Below, one piece after another: positions 15,705 to 24,313 of a DNA stretch of 33,166 nt. The position numbers and the translations under genes were made by a program. The first letter of the stretch is position 1. Every line of letters begins with the position of its first letter. Source of the DNA: Oceanobacillus chungangensis (GTDB lineage: Bacteria > Bacillota > Bacilli > Bacillales > Amphibacillaceae); assembly GCF_003369565.1 (NCBI RefSeq), contig NZ_PIOD01000012.1, positions 1 to 33,166 of the forward strand, in the 5' to 3' direction. Below the pieces are notes generated by a model that searched no databases, was not told the origin of the DNA, and was given only the letters and a program-made list of their open reading frames with translations.

Positions 15705-17459
15705 TTATTTTCCACCATCAAGATTCTGAACTTGATATAAATCATAATAGCTACCCTGTTTCTGCATTAATTCCTCATGTGAACCCAGCTCTGTTATTTC
15801 CCCATTTTCAATGACTACAATTCGGTCTGCATGGGTAATTGTTGCTAATCGGTGGGCAACAATAAACGTTGTACGATCGGATGCTAGCTTTTCTAATGTT
15901 TGCTGAATACTATGCTCACTTTCTAAATCAAGTGCAGAGGTTGCTTCATCAAATATCATAAGAGGTGGATTTTTCAAAAACACACGAGCAATTGCAATTC
16001 GTTGCTTTTGTCCTCCTGAAAGCTTCACACCACGTTCACCGACTAGAGTGTCGTATCCAAAGGCGAGTTTTTCAATAAATTGATGCGCATTTGCAGCTTT
16101 TGCTGCCTCCATAACTTCCTCATCTGTTGCTTCTGGATTTCCCATTCTTATATTTACCGCTATCGACTCACTGAATAAAATATTATCTTGAAGAACCATG
16201 CCGATATTACTTCGCAATGATCGAGCTTTAACATCACGAATATCCACTCCATCGATCTTAATCGAACCACTCGTTACATCATAGAACCTTGGGAGTAAGC
16301 TTATTAATGTTGATTTCCCTCCGCCGCTCATGCCGACAAAGGCAATCGTCTCGCCCTTTTTCACATCGAGAGAGACATCTTTCAGAATAAGCGCCTCATC
16401 TTCCGTGTATTTAAATGAAACATTTTCTATTTTCACAGCACCTTCCACACGGCCAAGCTCTATTGCATTTTCCTTATCGACAACATCATATTTTTCGTTC
16501 ATAAATTCCATGACACGATCAATGGATGCAATCGATTGGACAAGCGTCGTTGAAGAGTTGATCAACCTTCTTAGTGGGCTGTATACTCTCTCCAAATAAC
16601 CGATAAATGCAACCATTGTACCAATACTGACATTTAAATTAATTACTTGATATGCAGCAAAGGCAATTACAAGAAGCGGCGCTAAATCTGTAATCGTATT
16701 AGTTACTGCAAACGTCCTAGCGTTCCAATCGGTATGCTCGACGGATTTCTGTAAAAATTTATCATTCCTTTTTTTGAATTGACCTTGTTCATATTCTTCT
16801 AATGCAAAACTTCTCGTCACAGGGATTCCTTGTACTCGTTCATGTAAATGCCCTTGCACTTCCGCCAAAGCTTGCGATCTTTCCTTTGTCAATCGACGTA
16901 ATCTACTAAAAAAGTACTTAATAGAAAAACCAAACAATGGGAATAAGATAATAGAAACAATCGTCAAGCTAACATCCATTGTTAGCATAATTCCAATTGC
17001 AATAAGAATTGTCACTAAATCCAACCATATATTCATTAAGCCAGTAATTACGAAGTTTTTCGTTTGTTCGACATCATTTATTACCCGGGAAATTATTTCG
17101 CCGGTTTTTGTCGAAGAATAGAATTTTAAGCTTAATTTTTGGATATGATCGAACAACCTATCCCTAATATCGTAAAGGATTTTATTTCCCACCCACTGTG
17201 CTAAATACTGTCGTATATATTCAATCGGTGGTCGTAGTACTAGAAAAACTAGAAACGAAATCCCCATTATCCAAAACAATTCATTTAACTTTTCAGAATC
17301 TGTCATCGCATCTGCGTTAATAATATTATCGATTACATATTTTAAAATCAACGGCATCAGCAGTGGTATTCCGAACTTAATAATTCCTACTAAAATTGTC
17401 CAGAAAATCCGCCATTTATACGGTTTTACGAACTTCATATATTGCTTTACACTACTCAA
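15705..17459 (-). CDS. ygaD: ABC exporter, fused membrane and ATPase domains
   Basis: 584 residues. An ABC type-1 exporter half-transporter of the MsbA/LmrA kind that would work as a homodimer. Six membrane helices occupy about residues 15-320. The ATPase domain has Walker [16 protein letters not shown], the Q-loop in GMVLQDN, signature [15 protein letters not shown], Walker [14 protein letters not shown] and the switch His in IVAHRLAT. By position between gsaB and ygaC it is the orthologue of B. subtilis YgaD; the substrate (lipid or drug) is not known. It starts at TTG 17459 after AGAGGAAGG. The convergent gsaB terminator lies just past its stop. Confidence 0.93.
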   Translation of the reverse strand: MSSVKQYMKFVKPYKWRIFWTILVGIIKFGIPLLMPLILKYVIDNIINADAMTDSEKLNELFWIMGISFLVFLVLRPPIEYIRQYLAQWVGNKILYDIRDRLFDHIQKLSLKFYSSTKTGEIISRVINDVEQTKNFVITGLMNIWLDLVTILIAIGIMLTMDVSLTIVSIILFPLFGFSIKYFFSRLRRLTKERSQALAEVQGHLHERVQGIPVTRSFALEEYEQGQFKKRNDKFLQKSVEHTDWNARTFAVTNTITDLAPLLVIAFAAYQVINLNVSIGTMVAFIGYLERVYSPLRRLINSSTTLVQSIASIDRVMEFMNEKYDVVDKENAIELGRVEGAVKIENVSFKYTEDEALILKDVSLDVKKGETIAFVGMSGGGKSTLISLLPRFYDVTSGSIKIDGVDIRDVKARSLRSNIGMVLQDNILFSESIAVNIRMGNPEATDEEVMEAAKAANAHQFIEKLAFGYDTLVGERGVKLSGGQKQRIAIARVFLKNPPLMIFDEATSALDLESEHSIQQTLEKLASDRTTFIVAHRLATITHADRIVVIENGEITELGSHEELMQKQGSYYDLYQVQNLDGGK

Positions 17460-17652
17460 ATATAACCTTCCTCTTTTTAAATTACTTTAGACTCGTATCT
17501 CTTCTTTTAGTATAGTATGATTACTAACAACTAATCTGGTTTTGCGATAGTGATTGCAGCGGTGGACAGGCCATAATATATCTCACCACTCTAATAACAA
17601 TCATATAGAAAATCCCTGCTATTGTTAATAACAAGGATTAGGCTTCCTAGGT

Positions 17653-18180
17653 TTAGCGATAGGTCAGGAATCGCTCGTACCAGCTATCGACAAAATCAGG
17701 TGCAAATGGTCCTTTTCTTTGCCTTACAACTTTAATTAATTGTTCCATATTATTATGCAAAATCCTGTCCAATACTCGAGGGTAGTTCATTTCCCTCTTA
17801 TGTTTATCATATTCGTCTTCATCTAAAATTTTATATGTCATATCAGGAAAAACTTTAAGATCTAAGTCATAATCAATATATTTTAGTGCCTCTTCATCAT
17901 ACACAAAGGGAGAACTAATATTACAGTAATAATGTATGCCGTCCTCGCGAATCATCGCAATGATATTAAACCAATACTTAGAATGAAAATAGCAAATTGC
18001 CGGTTCTCTAGTTATCCAGGTTCTTCCATCACTCTCAATTACTGGAGTTTTGTCATTCGCGCCAATCACGACCGTTTCGGTTCCTTTCAATACTATTGTA
18101 TTTTCCCATATCCGATGAAGTTGCCCATTATGCTTATAGCTTTGGATCTGCATATTCAAACCCGCTTTTGGAGCAACCAT
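17653..18180 (-). CDS. ygaC: YgaC/Ntdp family nucleoside tri- and diphosphatase (DUF402)
   Basis: 175 residues, the length of the UPF0374/Ntdp family. The DUF402 core is seen in [20 protein letters not shown] and in [19 protein letters not shown], which supplies the acidic residues that bind divalent metal. Characterised members hydrolyse nucleoside tri- and diphosphates. The ATG is preceded by AAAGGAAG. It lies between ygaD and sspE as in B. subtilis, on the same strand. The gap to ygaD (about 190 bases) holds no further gene. Substrate preference in this organism is unknown. Confidence 0.9.
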   Translation of the reverse strand: MVAPKAGLNMQIQSYKHNGQLHRIWENTIVLKGTETVVIGANDKTPVIESDGRTWITREPAICYFHSKYWFNIIAMIREDGIHYYCNISSPFVYDEEALKYIDYDLDLKVFPDMTYKILDEDEYDKHKREMNYPRVLDRILHNNMEQLIKVVRQRKGPFAPDFVDSWYERFLTYR

Positions 18181-18294
18181 CCAATCTTCCTTTCTATATA
18201 ATTAATCCCAATAATAATCTTGCATTTATTATATAGGCAAAGATTGGAAATATAAAGGGAAACTACTTTAAATTGTATAGAAGATATTCATTTA

Positions 18295-18340
18295 AAGAGA
18301 AAAGAGCCTCCCTGTAATTAGGGAAACTCTTTTCTCTTTC
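18295..18340 (-). terminator. Strong terminator after sspE
   Basis: AAAGAGAAAAGAG (18295-18307) pairs perfectly with CTCTTTTCTCTTT (18328-18340), with an internal CCCT/AGGG stem. It follows the sspE stop on the minus strand. Confidence 0.88.
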
Positions 18341-18359
18341 ATTATATAGACCTAGGTAT

Positions 18360-18530
18360 TTACTTCTTTTTTGCTTGAGATTGCTGGTTTCGTCTTCTTA
18401 CTTCTTGAGCGTCTGTCTCAGAAGCAAACTCTGTACCGTACTGTCCTTGTCCTTGGGCTGCTTGTTGGTTTTGTTGCTTCACATGTTGTACGCTCGTACC
18501 TGCAGCTGTTTTGTTAGCTTTTTTAGCCAT
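18360..18530 (-). CDS. sspE: Gamma-type small acid-soluble spore protein
   Basis: 56 residues from the ATG at 18530, preceded by GGAGGTGAT; further in-frame codons upstream are not needed. The composition is very rich in Q, A, N and K. QQNQQAAQGQGQYGTEFASE contains the TEFASE sequence cut by the germination protease GPR, and the tail is QEVRRRNQQS. B. subtilis SspE has two such repeats; this one has a single repeat and is shorter. It is an amino-acid store in the spore core, degraded at germination. Upstream, TGGATA and GATAACA with an 18-base spacer could be a SigG promoter. It shows the organism forms spores. Confidence 0.9.
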   Translation of the reverse strand: MAKKANKTAAGTSVQHVKQQNQQAAQGQGQYGTEFASETDAQEVRRRNQQSQAKKK

Positions 18531-18611
18531 CAATATCACCTCCGCAATAATTAATTTATCCAAATATTAATTTGTTATCCCTTTATTTTTAAAAAGATAT
18601 CCATAAACGAA

Positions 18612-18645
18612 AAACAAGGCCTCATTAAATTTGAGAACCTTGTTT
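18612..18645 (-). terminator. Terminator after mutY
   Basis: AAACAAGG pairs with CCTTGTTT, with an inner CTCA/TGAG pairing. It lies 8 bases past the mutY stop on the minus strand. Confidence 0.85.
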
Positions 18646-18652
18646 CCTATTA

Positions 18653-19726
18653 TTATTCAGATAAATATTTCATCATTTTCTGATGAGATACAGGAAAGGG
18701 ATATCCCTTTATTTCATGAATATTCACAAACCTTAATCTCTGATCTTCTGAAGCAACATTTATAGTTTCTGCTTCATATATTTCCAGCTGCCAGATGATA
18801 TGGGAAAATACATGCTTCAGATTTCCTTTATGCTCCTTTATTTTTACTTTTAGACCATATTCACTGAATACCCAGTTTTCTAAATCCTTCCTGCCAACTT
18901 CATCAATTGGCACCATCGGAAACTGCCAGAGATTAGCTAATAACCCACTATCCTGCCGTTGCTCAATAACATATTCATTATTTTCGTTCTTTATTAATAA
19001 TGCAATATAAGGGATTTTCTTTTGTTTTTTCGCTTTAGATTTAATTGGCAATTCATCCTGCACCCCGTCTGCATATGCCCTGCAATGTTCCTGAATTGGA
19101 CAGAACGTACAAGCTGGTGCCTTAGGGGTACAGATGGATGAACCGAGATCCATGATTGCTTGATTAAATGAGGCAGGATCGTCCTTAGAAATGATTTCAC
19201 GAACCTCTTTTTCAATTATATTTCTAGTTTTCACTTTGGCAATATCTTCTTCTATTTTTAATATCCGGGAGATTACACGCATGACATTACCATCTACTGC
19301 AGGCTCTGGCTGATTATATGCGATTGATAGAATAGCTCCCCTAGTATATGGGCCAATCCCCTTCAATGACCCTAGTTCCTTAGGGTTTGCGGGTACTACC
19401 CCACCATAAGATGCCACAACTTCTCTTACAGCTGTTTGTAAATTCTTAGCACGGGAATAGTATCCTAACCCTTCCCACGCTTTCAGTACTTCTTGTTCAT
19501 CTGCTGCTGCTAAATCGTACACAGTTGGATACTTATCAATAAACCGATAAAAATAAGGGATAACGGTGTCGACCTTTGTTTGTTGAAGCATAATCTCTGA
19601 CACCCAGACTTTATATGGATCTTGATCTTGTCGCCAAGGGAGATCTCGTTTATGTTGATAATACCAGGAAAGTAAATCTTGCTGGAATTGTTGTTTATTA
19701 AACTCAGTTAGAACTTCTTCATTCAT
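18653..19726 (-). CDS. mutY: A/G-specific adenine DNA glycosylase MutY
   Basis: 357 residues from the ATG at 19726, placed after AAAGGAAGTG; an upstream in-frame start is less likely. It removes adenine mispaired with 8-oxoguanine. The helix-hairpin-helix is LKGIGPYTRGAILSIA. The catalytic residues are Glu in WVSEIMLQQTKV and Asp in PAVDGNVMRV. The 4Fe-4S cluster cysteines follow the C-x6-C-x2-C-x5-C pattern in CTPKAPACTFCPIQEHC. The C-terminal third is the NUDIX-like domain that recognises 8-oxoguanine (LWQFPMVPIDE). It is the orthologue of yfhQ and diverges from yfhP, as in B. subtilis. Confidence 0.96.
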   Translation of the reverse strand: MNEEVLTEFNKQQFQQDLLSWYYQHKRDLPWRQDQDPYKVWVSEIMLQQTKVDTVIPYFYRFIDKYPTVYDLAAADEQEVLKAWEGLGYYSRAKNLQTAVREVVASYGGVVPANPKELGSLKGIGPYTRGAILSIAYNQPEPAVDGNVMRVISRILKIEEDIAKVKTRNIIEKEVREIISKDDPASFNQAIMDLGSSICTPKAPACTFCPIQEHCRAYADGVQDELPIKSKAKKQKKIPYIALLIKNENNEYVIEQRQDSGLLANLWQFPMVPIDEVGRKDLENWVFSEYGLKVKIKEHKGNLKHVFSHIIWQLEIYEAETINVASEDQRLRFVNIHEIKGYPFPVSHQKMMKYLSE

Positions 19727-19854
19727 AATTGCACTTCCTTTATGATACAATTAGATAAAACTTTTTTCTGGTATAAAATACTGTATAATATTCTTTAATA
19801 AAATAGCAGATAATATAAGCAATATAACATTGTACACTATTTCTGAAAATATTG

Positions 19855-19884
19855 TGCCTTTTGCCGTTCTGGCAGTAAAGGCAT
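19855..19884 (+). promoter_or_regulatory. Inverted repeat in the yfhP leader
   Basis: TGCCTTT (19855-19861) pairs with AAAGGCA (19877-19883), with an inner TGCC/GGCA stem. It lies 8 bases before the yfhP ribosome binding site. There is no T-run, so it is more likely an operator or a translation-affecting hairpin than a terminator. Confidence 0.5.
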
Positions 19885-19904
19885 GTTCAAGGAGGACCCT
19901 GTGA

Positions 19905-20891
19905 ATGGATACCGGAACACATATTGTAATGGGTATTGCACTAGGAGGACTTGCAACAATAGATCCAGTTGTACAAAGTGATCCAACATTGTTTCATGCA
20001 GTATTAGTTGGAACAATCATAGGTTCACATGCCCCAGACTTCGATACTATTTTCAAATTAAAAAGTAATGCCACCTATATAAGGCATCATCGTGGAATAT
20101 CCCATTCCATTCCTGCAATTGTTTTGTGGGGACTGTTAATATCGGGAATTATTCACTTATTCGTACCTGAGGCAAGCTTCCTACATTTATGGCTTTGGAC
20201 TGCATTAGCAGTTATTATCCACGTATTTGTAGATTTATTTAATGCTTATGGGACACAGGCCTTCCGTCCATTTTCAAATAATTGGATTGCCTTTGGCTTT
20301 ATAAATACGTTTGATCCATACATTTTCTTACTGAATGTTGTTGGAATCTTTGCATGGGTATTAGGTGCTCATCCAGGTTATACTTGGATGACGATTTATT
20401 CTGTCATTGTTCTATATTACATCAAGCGATATATGGATAAAAGAGAAATCGTTAAGAAAATCAAAGAGTACTATCCAAATACACTAGCCATTGCAACATC
20501 ACCAACACTGAAACAAAATTATTGGCGGGTCGCAATAACAACAGAAGATCGATTCTATGTTGGCACGGCAATAAATGGACATATTGAAATTCTTGATGAA
20601 TACTCTAAGGTTCCATTACCTGACCTAACAATAATGGATGTCGCAAAGGAAGATAATAATATCGCATCATTTCTAAACTTCTCCCCCGTATATCGTTGGG
20701 AAATCAATGAATATGACCATTATACAGAAGTTCGTTTCATTGATTTACGATATCGTTCAAAAGAATACTACCCATTTGTTGCAGTTGTAAAAATCGATAA
20801 ACATATGAATATTATGAGCTCCTATACAGGCTGGATTTTTTCCGAACATAAATTACAGCGTAAATTATTCGTTGAAGATTACCAAATATAA
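19905..20891 (+). CDS. yfhP: YfhP, membrane-bound YdjM/DUF457-family hydrolase
   Basis: 328 residues. The N-terminal half is a four-to-five-helix membrane domain of the YdjM/DUF457 metal-dependent hydrolase family: MDTGTHIVMGIALGG, GSHAPDFDTIF, HRGISHS and HVFVDLFNAYGTQ provide the conserved His and Asp residues. The C-terminal half (about 190-328) is a soluble domain typical of YfhP. The start ATG follows AAGGAGGACC. The divergent position next to mutY is conserved with B. subtilis. YfhP has been linked there to regulation of neighbouring genes, but its enzymatic role is unknown. Confidence 0.88.
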   Translation: MDTGTHIVMGIALGGLATIDPVVQSDPTLFHAVLVGTIIGSHAPDFDTIFKLKSNATYIRHHRGISHSIPAIVLWGLLISGIIHLFVPEASFLHLWLWTALAVIIHVFVDLFNAYGTQAFRPFSNNWIAFGFINTFDPYIFLLNVVGIFAWVLGAHPGYTWMTIYSVIVLYYIKRYMDKREIVKKIKEYYPNTLAIATSPTLKQNYWRVAITTEDRFYVGTAINGHIEILDEYSKVPLPDLTIMDVAKEDNNIASFLNFSPVYRWEINEYDHYTEVRFIDLRYRSKEYYPFVAVVKIDKHMNIMSSYTGWIFSEHKLQRKLFVEDYQI

Positions 20892-20896
20892 GTGAA

Positions 20897-20932
20897 ACCG
20901 GCAAACCTATCAATAGGTCTGCCGGTTTTTTA
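20897..20932 (+). terminator. Intrinsic terminator of yfhP
   Basis: ACCGGC (20897) pairs with GCCGGT (20921-20926), with an inner ACCTA/TAGGT stem, followed by T6. Confidence 0.9.
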
Positions 20933-20991
20933 TAGCATTATGTTCCTTTGACAGGAGAATCCATGTCATACTGGTGCTTGCGCTTTTGTTC

Positions 20992-21324
20992 TTAACTAAT
21001 TTTCTTCCCAAGTAATGATATTGGTAGTGCTTCAACATTCTCAAATACGTCACCAAGTAAATTGATTCGTTGACCCCATGCGAACACACCATTAATATAA
21101 TTTATCTTAAACGTATATCCTGCTTCCATTTTTAATTCATAAACTTCTTCAACTTTGAACCCTTCAGGATTCATCGTATATGCCATTGCAACTTGCATTT
21201 TTCGTTCGTTAATTTGAACCTCCGAAACATTTCCTAGCTGCTCGGCCTTCTGCGCTTTTTCTTTTAATACCCCAATCTCCCGATATAACTGCTCAATAGA
21301 ATAATCACTATATCGATAATTCAT
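20992..21324 (-). CDS. yfhH: YfhH (DUF1811) protein
   Basis: 110 residues. MNYRYSDYSIEQLYREIGVL, an alpha-helical N-terminus, precedes a small beta-barrel-like C-terminal part (EVYELKMEAGYTFKINYING, then FAWGQR). This matches the DUF1811/YfhH family, known from a structure but not from function. It has an ATG with AAGGGGGAAGGG upstream and follows recX by 30 bases on the same strand, so the two are likely co-transcribed, as in B. subtilis. Confidence 0.88.
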   Translation of the reverse strand: MNYRYSDYSIEQLYREIGVLKEKAQKAEQLGNVSEVQINERKMQVAMAYTMNPEGFKVEEVYELKMEAGYTFKINYINGVFAWGQRINLLGDVFENVEALPISLLGKKIS

Positions 21325-21354
21325 TTCCCTTCCCCCTTGTCTCTTTCTATCTTA

Positions 21355-22179
21355 TCAATTATTCATTGACTCATCCATACTTTCATCTAAGAAGCGATTA
21401 ATCAGTTCAATTGAGAAGCCCTTACGATATAAGCTTTCCTTTACTTTATTACGGAGTTCAAATCCCTCGAATTTCCTTCGATGCTTATTTACTAATTTCT
21501 CACCTTGAAAGACGATTGCATTCCATTCCTCATCTTCATCCTTCTCTTCATGAATTTCCGCCAGTGCATCTTTTATTACATCCTGGGTAAATCCTTTTTG
21601 AATTAATGTCACTTGCAGCTGCTGAATTTGCTTCTTGAAGGATTCCTTTTTCTTTAGATTTAGTTTCTTCTCCGCCCATTTTGAAATCTTTTCAAATTGA
21701 ACCTCATACGGGTATGCTTGTACAGCCTCATTTGCAATACTAGCCACTACCCCTTTTTCAATGAGCTCCTTCTTAATTAACATCGGCCCTTTTGATGTTG
21801 TATTTATACGTGTACGAACGAACATCTCAGCAAATAACTTATCGTCAATTAGTTTATTTTCAAGCAATTTATTAATAATTTCTTTAATATGCTCGGCTTC
21901 TGTTTCTTTTTTAACTAAATAATCATAAACTTCTTTTTTCGTTCGCATCCGGAAGCTTAAAAAATGGATTGCTTGGTTATACGATTTATGTAAAGTATCT
22001 TTCTTTATTAGCAATGCAATCATCTCAGCATCAAGCTCGAGATTCTTTCGTAAATGGAATTCAATTAATACCGTTTCATCCACACTGAAGCCATACTTTT
22101 CACCTTTACCATCATCCAAATATATATTATAGCGATCCTTACTTTTCTTTTGTGTAGTGATTCGAGTGATCTTATGCAA
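21355..22179 (-). CDS. recX: RecX, regulator of RecA
   Basis: 274 residues, the long form seen in Bacillales. Helical repeats typical of RecX include HFLSFRMRTKKEVYDYLVKK, LIDDKLFAEMFVRTRINTTSKGP and the C-terminal NKVKESLYRKGFSIELINRFL. RecX binds RecA filaments and modulates their assembly. It starts at TTG 22179, after GAAAGGGGTGG. Its downstream partner yfhH follows at 30 bases. recA itself is not in the window, which is normal for Bacillus. Confidence 0.92.
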   Translation of the reverse strand: MHKITRITTQKKSKDRYNIYLDDGKGEKYGFSVDETVLIEFHLRKNLELDAEMIALLIKKDTLHKSYNQAIHFLSFRMRTKKEVYDYLVKKETEAEHIKEIINKLLENKLIDDKLFAEMFVRTRINTTSKGPMLIKKELIEKGVVASIANEAVQAYPYEVQFEKISKWAEKKLNLKKKESFKKQIQQLQVTLIQKGFTQDVIKDALAEIHEEKDEDEEWNAIVFQGEKLVNKHRRKFEGFELRNKVKESLYRKGFSIELINRFLDESMDESMNN

Positions 22180-22468
22180 TTATTCCACCCCTTTCTCATA
22201 ATATAACAGATAATAAGTACAAACGCCTGTCTCGGATGCAACACTGTTCTTCAACATGACGTAGTCAAATTTGTATATAATAGTTAAAATACTTTCATAG
22301 TCTACTTAGAAAGTAACATGAATTCAAACATTTAATCACCTCAGATAAACCTTCAACATACAATATTTTGTCTGAATTAAATGATGACTCAAATGCATTT
22401 TGTATGTAAAAAAAATTCTATAAAAATTAACAAAAAAATGATTCCCTTTTTGGAAAAAAAATTGTAGA

Positions 22469-22573
22469 ATGATAGTATCAAAATACGAAAGAGATGAATT
22501 GAAACGTATCAGAGAAAACGAAGAATTAAATAGGGAAGGCAAATGGTGCGCCACCAGTATGTACTGGTTCTAG
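22469..22573 (+). CDS. Possible 34-codon leader peptide upstream of the GNAT gene
   Basis: ATG ATA GTA ... TAG encodes a charged helix-like peptide (SKYERDELKRIRENEELNRE) ending KWCATSMYWF. The last ten codons contain two Trp, one Tyr and one Phe. The stop sits at the first base pair of a tRNA T-arm-like hairpin in the leader of the acetyltransferase gene. The amino-acid pattern looks coding, but no good ribosome binding site precedes the ATG (GGA lies 17 bases away). It could be a regulatory leader peptide, a remnant of a larger gene, or chance. Confidence 0.35.
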   Translation: MIVSKYERDELKRIRENEELNREGKWCATSMYWF

Positions 22574-22695
22574 TGGGTTCGATTCCCACCCCGAATTTTT
22601 GTTGAAATCTATAATAAAAATTCGTGGGTGGGTCACTTACTAAATTCCTAATTGGAAATTTAGAATACCCGCCTGGAAATAAGGAGGGTATTTTT
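22545..22695 (+). promoter_or_regulatory. Structured 5' leader with alternative stems and an RBS-burying hairpin
   Basis: Successive structures are visible. GGTG/CACC and CCAGT/ACTGG hairpins (22545-22567) come first. A perfect T-arm-like hairpin, GTGGG-TTCGATT-CCCAC, lies at 22573-22589. CCCACCCCGAATTTTT (22585-22600) can instead pair with 22616-22632, giving 16 base pairs with one bulge. A small stem follows (22641-22662). Last, ATACCC-G-CCT (22665-22674) pairs with AGG-A-GGGTAT (22682-22691) and runs into TTTT. This final hairpin contains the AAGGAGG ribosome binding site and looks like a short terminator. The T-arm-like hairpin and the long stem exclude each other. It does not match a T-box or any riboswitch I know. 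Confidence 0.6.
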
Positions 22696-23253
22696 ATGCT
22701 AAAAATGCGTGACTTACATGAGGTGCCAGTTCTATTTGAATTGATGACGCATCCAGATGTATTTCCCTATGTTAGACATAAAGCAGAAACAACAGATGAA
22801 TTTTATTTCCTTACAAAAAAGACAATTGAAGCAGAGGCAAATGGCGAATTAATTTCACGTACGATATTAGACGAGTACTTGCAGCCGATTGGCACGATTA
22901 ATTTATTTGATATTCAGGATAAGCACGGATTTTTAGCAACCTGGATTGGCCAGCCTTATTTCGGCAAAGGATACAATCGCCCTGCAAAGGATCAATTTTT
23001 CAATGAGTTATTCTTTTCCCATGATATTGAAGGGATTTTTATGAAAATCCGTAAGACAAATACTCGCTCACTTAAAGCAGTATTAAAACTTCCATATGTA
23101 TCACTTGGAAATGAATTCTATCCTGAAGTTTATCAAGAGATTAATGCAAATGGTGATATTTATGATCTATTCGTCATTACAAAAGAACAATACTTGAGCT
23201 ACCAGCAATTTAATGCTGAGCAAGTAGTTGCTACTGATGAAGAAGTATCGTAA
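22696..23253 (+). CDS. GNAT-family N-acetyltransferase (RimJ/RimL-like)
   Basis: 185 residues from the ATG at 22696 after AAGGAGGG; an in-frame codon further upstream falls inside the leader structure. It has the GNAT layout of RimJ/RimL-type enzymes: an N-terminal MRDLHEVPVLFELMTHPDVF, then PIGTINLFDI (strand 4) and an acetyl-CoA loop region AT-WIGQPYFGKGYNRPAKDQF (the Q/R-x-x-G-x-G/A equivalent is GKGYNRP), then RKTNTRSLKAVLKL. The substrate (protein N-terminus, amine or antibiotic) cannot be told. It lies alone between recX and yfhE with its own complex leader and terminator. Confidence 0.82.
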   Translation: MLKMRDLHEVPVLFELMTHPDVFPYVRHKAETTDEFYFLTKKTIEAEANGELISRTILDEYLQPIGTINLFDIQDKHGFLATWIGQPYFGKGYNRPAKDQFFNELFFSHDIEGIFMKIRKTNTRSLKAVLKLPYVSLGNEFYPEVYQEINANGDIYDLFVITKEQYLSYQQFNAEQVVATDEEVS

Positions 23254-23270
23254 TCAATAATAAATATTGT

Positions 23271-23301
23271 AGACTGTCGGAAAACTTTCGGCAGTCTTTT
23301 T
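23271..23301 (+). terminator. Terminator after the GNAT gene
   Basis: AGACTG (23271-23276) pairs with CAGTCT (23292-23297), with an inner CGG/TCG-rich stem, followed by T5. Confidence 0.88.
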
Positions 23302-23456
23302 GATTGCAGTTGATACTTAAAGTTGATGTAGCGTGTGAACTAGTAAAAATGTTGGCTGTAGAGCTATAGGGAAGTTATAATTCAACTTAGAACTTTTATT
23401 TTACAAACAAGGTCTATAGTCTGCAGGATAAGCCTCTCTTTTATGTTAGATCTTGC

Positions 23457-23661
23457 ACTTACCCAGCGGAGAAAATACACGAAGACTCCTCGAAAATAAA
23501 GGTCTATTTTCTTCGTGCGATGTAACGCTGCCGAAGCTTTCCTTGTCCTGCTGGAAGAAGAGCCTAGGTGATACTACGATGTGCGACAGCACAAGAAGGC
23601 TCAACAGCTCCCCGCGGAAAGCGTAGTGTATTTTCGGAGCGACTGGTCTGAGCTCTCTTCT
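23457..23661. repeat. Dispersed Bacillaceae-type repeat, copy 2 (long)
   Basis: This GC-richer block lies in the 560-base gap between the GNAT gene and yfhE. GGTGATACTACGATGTGCG, GCTCAACAGCTCCCCGCGGA and TGTATTTTCGGAGCGACTGG are characteristic. Its right part is inverted relative to 13990-14060. An open frame across it is a by-product of its composition. I see no gene in the rest of the gap. Confidence 0.75.
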
Positions 23662-23816
23662 CTCCAACTTAGTCGTACTCTATCTAAAGCCCCCCTCTTT
23701 TCCCACTGCACTGATCAAACTTCAACCTTATAAAGTAGTTTTTCGCAACTTCCCAATTCACCGTATAAAAATACTCAATTAGGAGATTCTATTTCTAAAA
23801 TGGAAGGGATGATCAG

Positions 23817-23945
23817 ATGAGCAAGTTCAAAGAAAATCGCCGGTTAAAATACTTATCCAAAACACAGGAAGTAAATTATCAAAAGGAATTTAAACGTGCA
23901 GATCGCATCTATGAACAATTATCACAAAGAGGCAGCCGCAGCTAA
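23817..23945 (+). CDS. yfhE: YfhE family small protein
   Basis: 42 residues. TQEVNYQKEFKRADRIYEQL matches the conserved middle of YfhE, a tiny basic protein encoded close to recX in B. subtilis. It is strongly charged and probably helical. The ATG follows GGAAGGGATGATC. Function unknown. Its terminator is shared with the convergent small membrane gene at 24025-24219. Confidence 0.8.
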   Translation: MSKFKENRRLKYLSKTQEVNYQKEFKRADRIYEQLSQRGSRS

Positions 23946-23989
23946 ACCTGATAAACAATCGTATCCATTACATATGGATAATAAGTTTA

Positions 23990-24024
23990 AAAAAGTGAAA
24001 CTCCTTTATGGCGTTTCACTTTTA
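23990..24024. terminator. Bidirectional terminator after yfhE
   Basis: AAAAGTGAAAC (23991-24001) and GTTTCACTTTT (24013-24023) form an 11-bp stem with an 11-base loop, with A- and T-rich flanks. Confidence 0.88.
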
Positions 24025-24219
24025 TTATTTCGAAAGAAGTATTAATAAACTACTTCCAGCCCAAAGAAAATAACTGAGATAAGTTAAGATATACATCGTA
24101 AATTCAAGCGAAGTAAGCCCTCTTTCCCGCTTCATTTTCCGCAAGTGCATAAAATACACGAGCGAGCATATAACCAATAGGAGCACAGACAAGTCATATA
24201 TGTTTTCTAGAGCAATCAT
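24025..24219 (-). CDS. Small two-helix membrane protein, unknown function
   Basis: 64 residues. A hydrophobic segment (about 9-25), a basic loop HLRKMKRERGLTS, and a second hydrophobic segment (about 40-62). The ATG has a GGAGATG box upstream. No family recognised. It converges on yfhE and is divergent from the GntR operon. A real small gene is likely because of its ribosome binding site and clean topology. Confidence 0.65.
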   Translation of the reverse strand: MIALENIYDLSVLLLVICSLVYFMHLRKMKRERGLTSLEFTMYILTYLSYFLWAGSSLLILLSK

Positions 24220-24313
24220 GAATACATCTCCTTTTATAATTATCGTATATTAACATATTAATCCATGACCTGATTATTAGAAAATCATTCGTAAAAATTT
24301 TCTAATTCTTCTA

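Noticed and set aside
22545-22600. A tRNA gene
   Set aside because: The T-arm-like hairpin is perfect, but there is no acceptor stem partner, no D-arm and the anticodon-like hairpin has a 4-base loop.
22621-22640. T-box-like sequence (GGGTGGGTCAC) in the GNAT leader
   Set aside because: A T-box needs the conserved run with ACCGCG and a Stem I specifier loop. Neither is present, and the downstream gene is not an aminoacyl-tRNA synthetase or amino-acid gene.
23446-23667. 73-codon minus-strand frame
   Set aside because: It lies entirely within a dispersed GC-rich repeat and is explained by the base composition of that repeat.
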